From NCBI GenBank assembly GCA_022764165.1, contig JALERM010000188.1, positions 1-34,617 on the forward strand: a DNA stretch of 34,617 nucleotides, given 5' to 3'. Below the pieces are notes generated by a model. It was not told the origin of the DNA, did no database searches, and worked only from the letters and a program-made list of their open reading frames with translations. Source of the stretch: Eubacterium sp. Its GTDB lineage: Bacteria > Bacillota > Clostridia > Lachnospirales > Lachnospiraceae. Position numbers and translations under genes: made by a program. Positions 34,179-34,617 of this stretch are shown here, one piece after another (within the stretch, counting starts at the first letter, position 1; the number at the start of each line of letters is the position of its first letter).

Positions 34179-34617
34179 TCATTCCTGTGTCAGTACTTCA
34201 ACCTTACAACTATGTTTCTTTTTCTTTTTATCGTATGCAATACCTACCAAAAGAATCCTCTGCGGTTTTTTTCCTGTTTTGGTCGTTTTTACTGTAAATC
34301 GCTCTGCGTAGTTTTTGTTCTTTATCTGTTCAATTGCATACTCCGGTGAATGGTCTACTTTCAATTCAAGAATAATACCATCCGTTGCCAGCGGTGTTTC
34401 CGGATAAAAGATAAAGTCCACATATCCTTTCCCTGCTTTTTCTTCTCGTTCCATTCGGTAATTATCCCGTGCAGACAATTCAAGTACGCCTCGGCGTACT
34501 TGCTGCGAGGTGCGCGTCATGCTTTGCATGACATAATACATCTGCGCACCTCTGCAATCCGCCGGAGGCTTTATCTTGGAAGGAGATTGGACTCCCACCA
34601 AGACTAATTTGTTGCCA
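34179..34617 (-). pseudogene. PD-(D/E)XK nuclease-type C-terminal domain, partial, fused to palindromic DNA
   Basis: The last about 95 codons match the C-terminal nuclease-like domain of AAA-ATPase/DUF1703 proteins: SARDNYRMEREEKAGKGYVD, FIFYPE, then IILELKVDHSPEYAIEQIK and NKNYAERF, with the acidic and lysine residues of the PD-(D/E)XK core (Asp in YVDF, Glu-Leu-Lys). Upstream of the Leu-Ser before ARDN the frame runs through palindromic repeat DNA (34481-34552), encoding unrelated QMYYVMQSMTRTSQQVRRG. The frame has no stop up to base 34617, so the start is outside the window. It is either a truncated remnant or a gene with an in-frame insertion; I cannot decide. Confidence 0.65.
34481..34552. 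repeat. Tandem palindromic element
   Basis: Two adjoining inverted repeats: CAAGTACGCC/GGCGTACTTG (34481-34502, 2-base centre), and GAGGTGCGC (34507-34515) with GCGCACCTC (34544-34552), the latter enclosing GTCATGC/GCATGAC with a 3-base loop (34516-34532). A further small GGAG/CTCC repeat lies at 34582-34595. G+C content is clearly higher than in the neighbouring DNA. It looks like a dispersed palindromic repeat; other copies cannot be seen in this window. Confidence 0.7.

Overview
The window looks like a chromosomal segment of a spore-forming, low-to-mid G+C Clostridia bacterium, most likely Lachnospiraceae (my inference). It combines codY, an uninterrupted sporulation sigma-K gene, HrcA/CIRCE control of both chaperone operons, RNase J with a YlbF-family protein, and the ireB-ruvX-DUF1292 block of Firmicutes. 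Nearly all genes lie on the minus strand. No tRNA, rRNA, CRISPR array or insertion sequence was seen.

Layout. 1-1075: groES-groEL (groEL cut by the window edge) behind a promoter and CIRCE operator. 1338-2450: codY with terminator, a candidate promoter and a candidate CodY box. 2564-7183: comM-dprA-topA, read toward a terminator after topA. 7207-7889: sigK on the plus strand, with a promoter of sigma-K type. 7857-13347: an eight-gene unit in transcription order ireB, ruvX, DUF1292, RNase J, ylbF-like, a short MltG-like membrane protein, trmR, trhP. 13372-14688: mtaB. 14764-15124: an HPr-like protein on the plus strand that ends in a shared terminator. 15125-19347: prmA, rsmE, cysteine desulfurase, thiI behind their own promoter. 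19349-24375: hrcA-grpE-dnaK-dnaJ, with a near-consensus promoter and a perfect CIRCE. 24393-26425: uvrB.

The accessory part starts at 26437. It holds an AbiE-type toxin-antitoxin cassette (antitoxin, nucleotidyltransferase toxin, and a third small overlapping gene). Next come a translationally coupled hydrolase and acetyltransferase pair, and a MarR-controlled heterodimeric ABC exporter whose two subunits carry complementary degenerate motifs. The last feature is a PD-(D/E)XK nuclease-type reading frame whose upstream part is made of palindromic repeat DNA and stays open to the window edge.

How the genes fit together. The two CIRCE sites tie GroESL and DnaK/GrpE/DnaJ to the HrcA encoded here. 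Several genes serve tRNA modification and translation (TrmR plus TrhP at wobble uridine, MtaB at A37, ThiI with its sulfur donor, PrmA, RsmE). DprA, ComM, RuvX, TopA and UvrB serve DNA maintenance. The most noteworthy signals are the nuclease frame running through palindromic DNA, the two identical operators on a perfect promoter before marR, the sigma-K-type promoter on a sigK lacking a pro-sequence, the three-gene AbiE cassette with repeated promoter elements, the catalytic-domain-less MltG and the His-less HPr homologue.
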